Origin: Tunturibacter gelidoferens
GTDB taxonomy: Bacteria; Acidobacteriota; Terriglobia; Terriglobales; Acidobacteriaceae
DNA length: 64,000 nt
Direction: 5' to 3'
Assembly (NCBI RefSeq): GCF_040358255.1
Contig: NZ_CP132937.1
Coordinates: 1 to 64,000 of the forward strand
Shown here: positions 62,324-64,000 of the stretch, piece after piece
Layout: each line of letters begins with the position of its first letter
Position numbering within the stretch: the first letter of the stretch is position 1
Position numbers and translations under genes: made by a program
The notes under the pieces: model-generated
The model's input: only the letters and a program-made list of their open reading frames with translations
What the model was told of the DNA's origin: nothing
Databases searched by the model: none

Positions 62324-64000
62324 CCTCGATAACTTCCGGGGGTTCGTAAATGAGGTGCAGCCGATGGACCTCGACCACGACGTCATCCTATTCTATGGTC
62401 GCAATGCATCGGGAAAAACTAGTATCTATGACGCGATTGAACTCTTATTGACAGGTTCGATCCGTCGTATTCAGCATGTCCCGGACCTAGCATCTGTTTT
62501 AGTCAACGCAAGGAATTCAATACTACCAGCGCGGATAAATCTCGAATTTAGATCGGGGTCGCGTCCGCGATTCGCAGAGGCGATTTTAGAAAGTCATAAA
62601 GTCGCTACAATAAATAGAGGCCTGACTCGCTCCGAAACCGATCTATTTCAGCACGCCACATACCTGCAGCAATCAGACATTAGAAGGTTGGTCACTAGCG
62701 ATTCAGCTGGATTAGGCGAGGTCATTCGTTCGCTCGCATTGGATGAGAATGTGTTTAGGCTGGAGCAGGCCTTGGGGCAGGCTGCGATTTCTCGGTCTTC
62801 TCGGGAATATTCCCTCGTGACACGCCGTGTCGAAATGCTGGAGGAAGAGGATCGGCAGCTTAAAGGAACAATCGAATCTCTACAATCACAAATCAACGCT
62901 ATAGACTCGACAGCACCCGACTTCGCAGAGTGGAACATAGTACTGACGAAGGTTGCAGCCAAGCTGGAAGTTCCGATCGATCTACAAAATGAGCAAGCTA
63001 TCCAAAAGCTTGACGTGGAACTTCAGCAGAAACTTAAGGCTGCATTCACAGATAAACAAGACGCCGAAGATATGGCTACGCGATGTGCTCGATTCGTCGC
63101 TCGAAAAAGCTCCATTGACAGTTCAGCAGCGTTGCAAAGCGATCTTGAGTCCCAAAAGATCGCTGCTGAGAAGCAGAACGTAGATTCTGATCTCGCAATC
63201 TCCGCATTGAGAGAGAGATTGAACGACCCAAACTTTGCAAGTACAAAGTCTGATGCTCGATTGGGATTGATAACAGCGTTAGAACATCTCCAGAGAGTCG
63301 AGGATCTCAATGTTTGTCCGGTCTGCGACCAATCATTTGTGAACCTGAATAATCACATTTCAGATAAGATTGCCTCGCTTCGGGCGGAACAATCGTCAGT
63401 GCAGGAAGCGGCGCGTGGCCTCCAAAAAGAATTGGAGCTGCGAGTGTCAGAAAAACGTTCTCGCGTTCGAGCACTTGAAGAATTGAACTCAAAACTTGAA
63501 AGTCGAAAGACAGAAGTTCTCCAGTTCGAGACAGAACTAGCTTCGTTCATCGAACCATTCAAGGGCAAGGTCACTGACACTGATTCACTCAATGCAATTG
63601 CCCAAATTACTAGCGACCGTGAGCGTTCTGCAGCGAATGAAATCGAAGGGCTAAAAGTGCTGTCGGATGCCTTCGGCGAAGTCCGGGCCTCCATATCTGC
63701 AAGTCAAATCAGATCTGTTAATTTACGTACACAATTGAAGACAGCGCAAGAGCGCGTCGCCGTTATAACTGGGAGATTAGGAGCTGCGCAGAACGCTCAC
63801 CAACGCCTGAATTTGTTCATTGAGACGACACAAGAGGTTCGCAGGAGGCTCAGTTCAGGAATAGACGATATCATAAAAACTTTTGTTCTTGGCAGGGCCA
63901 AGGACACTTTTGAAGAATTGTTTAGACGCCTAGCGAAAAACCCATTTTTCGATGTCACGGTCTCAGACGTTAGGATGAAACGTCACAAGCCAGAAGTAGA
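62304..64000 (+). CDS. Rad50/SMC-like ATPase with zinc hook, partial (LmuB-like)
   Basis: The ATG at 62304 follows GCGGAGG and the frame stays open to the right edge (565 codons seen), so the C-terminal ATPase half is missing. It starts MRLTKLNLDNFRGFV and has a Walker A loop GRNASGKT at residues 32-39, the Q-loop-like TYLQQSDIRRL near 120, then long coiled coils. The zinc hook CPVC lies at 338-341 inside the coil, as in Rad50 and SbcC. Such proteins hold DNA ends; in Lamassu, LmuB detects phage or plasmid DNA. The preceding two genes make this the likely sensor of the operon. Confidence 0.88.
   Translation, partial: MRLTKLNLDNFRGFVNEVQPMDLDHDVILFYGRNASGKTSIYDAIELLLTGSIRRIQHVPDLASVLVNARNSILPARINLEFRSGSRPRFAEAILESHKVATINRGLTRSETDLFQHATYLQQSDIRRLVTSDSAGLGEVIRSLALDENVFRLEQALGQAAISRSSREYSLVTRRVEMLEEEDRQLKGTIESLQSQINAIDSTAPDFAEWNIVLTKVAAKLEVPIDLQNEQAIQKLDVELQQKLKAAFTDKQDAEDMATRCARFVARKSSIDSSAALQSDLESQKIAAEKQNVDSDLAISALRERLNDPNFASTKSDARLGLITALEHLQRVEDLNVCPVCDQSFVNLNNHISDKIASLRAEQSSVQEAARGLQKELELRVSEKRSRVRALEELNSKLESRKTEVLQFETELASFIEPFKGKVTDTDSLNAIAQITSDRERSAANEIEGLKVLSDAFGEVRASISASQIRSVNLRTQLKTAQERVAVITGRLGAAQNAHQRLNLFIETTQEVRRRLSSGIDDIIKTFVLGRAKDTFEELFRRLAKNPFFDVTVSDVRMKRHKPEV

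Noticed and set aside
1-64000. CRISPR arrays, tRNA or rRNA genes and insertion-sequence transposases
   Set aside because: Looked for regularly spaced repeats, tRNA-like arms and transposase motifs; none was found by eye. A tRNAscan or ISfinder search could still reveal something short.

Overview
The window looks like a chromosomal accessory region, or a large plasmid or integrative element, of an acidobacterium (Acidobacteriaceae/Terriglobia-like). This is an inference from moderate-to-high GC, tightly coupled metal-efflux operons, Met/His-rich secreted proteins and several small secreted protein types I associate with that group. No rRNA, tRNA or CRISPR array was found, so the taxonomy rests on protein character only.

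Layout. (1) 1-7.2 kb: the end of a drug-type RND pump, a TolC-type channel, a LysR regulator, a TauE/SafE exporter, a DUF1634 protein and a double UspA protein, nearly all overlapping by 1-4 nt, followed by small poorly known genes and a frameshifted receiver-like pseudogene. (2) 7.4-30.9 kb: a large copper/silver-type resistance region. A leftward operon encodes a ZraP/Spy-like periplasmic protein, a BON lipoprotein, a flavo-iron-sulfur reductase, a membrane cytochrome b and a seven-haem cytochrome c. Rightward genes encode a multicopper oxidase, a Met-rich TolC protein, a cytochrome c, a CorE-like ECF sigma factor, a YHS protein, a CopA-type Cu-ATPase, a cupin, a ferric-reductase-like membrane protein and a complete cusCBA-type operon. 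(3) 30.9-35.9 kb: a CDF-like protein and a divergent arsenic operon (arsR-acr3 / arsM - SpoIIE-type phosphatase - arsC - arsC). (4) 35.9-43.2 kb: mixed accessory genes, including an HNH nuclease, a second TauE protein, a MerR regulator divergent from a truncated haemoglobin, a YdeI-like protein, a membrane coiled-coil protein, a microprotein and a 2OG-Fe(II) oxygenase. (5) 43.5-64 kb: defence genes around a mobile-element backbone. The defence part has a zinc/HNH-like protein, a DUF2971 protein, a nuclease-methylase fusion (type IIG-like), a TIGR02391 protein, a two-gene phospholipase-D-fold module and a SIR2 - small protein - Rad50/SMC-like ATPase operon running off the right edge. The backbone has an ArdC-like antirestriction protein, ParB, a RepB-like primase and SSB.

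How the parts work together. The copper genes cover sensing (CorE-like sigma factor), cytoplasmic export (CopA), periplasmic oxidation and buffering (multicopper oxidase, ZraP-like and Met-rich proteins) and trans-envelope export (CusCBA). The arsenic genes cover reduction, methylation and As(III) export. The last 20 kb is a defence island. The strongest candidates for an incompletely described system are the phospholipase-D-fold/568-aa gene pair at 55.4-59.7 kb and the SIR2/SMC operon from 60.1 kb, which resembles the Lamassu (ABC three-component) family.
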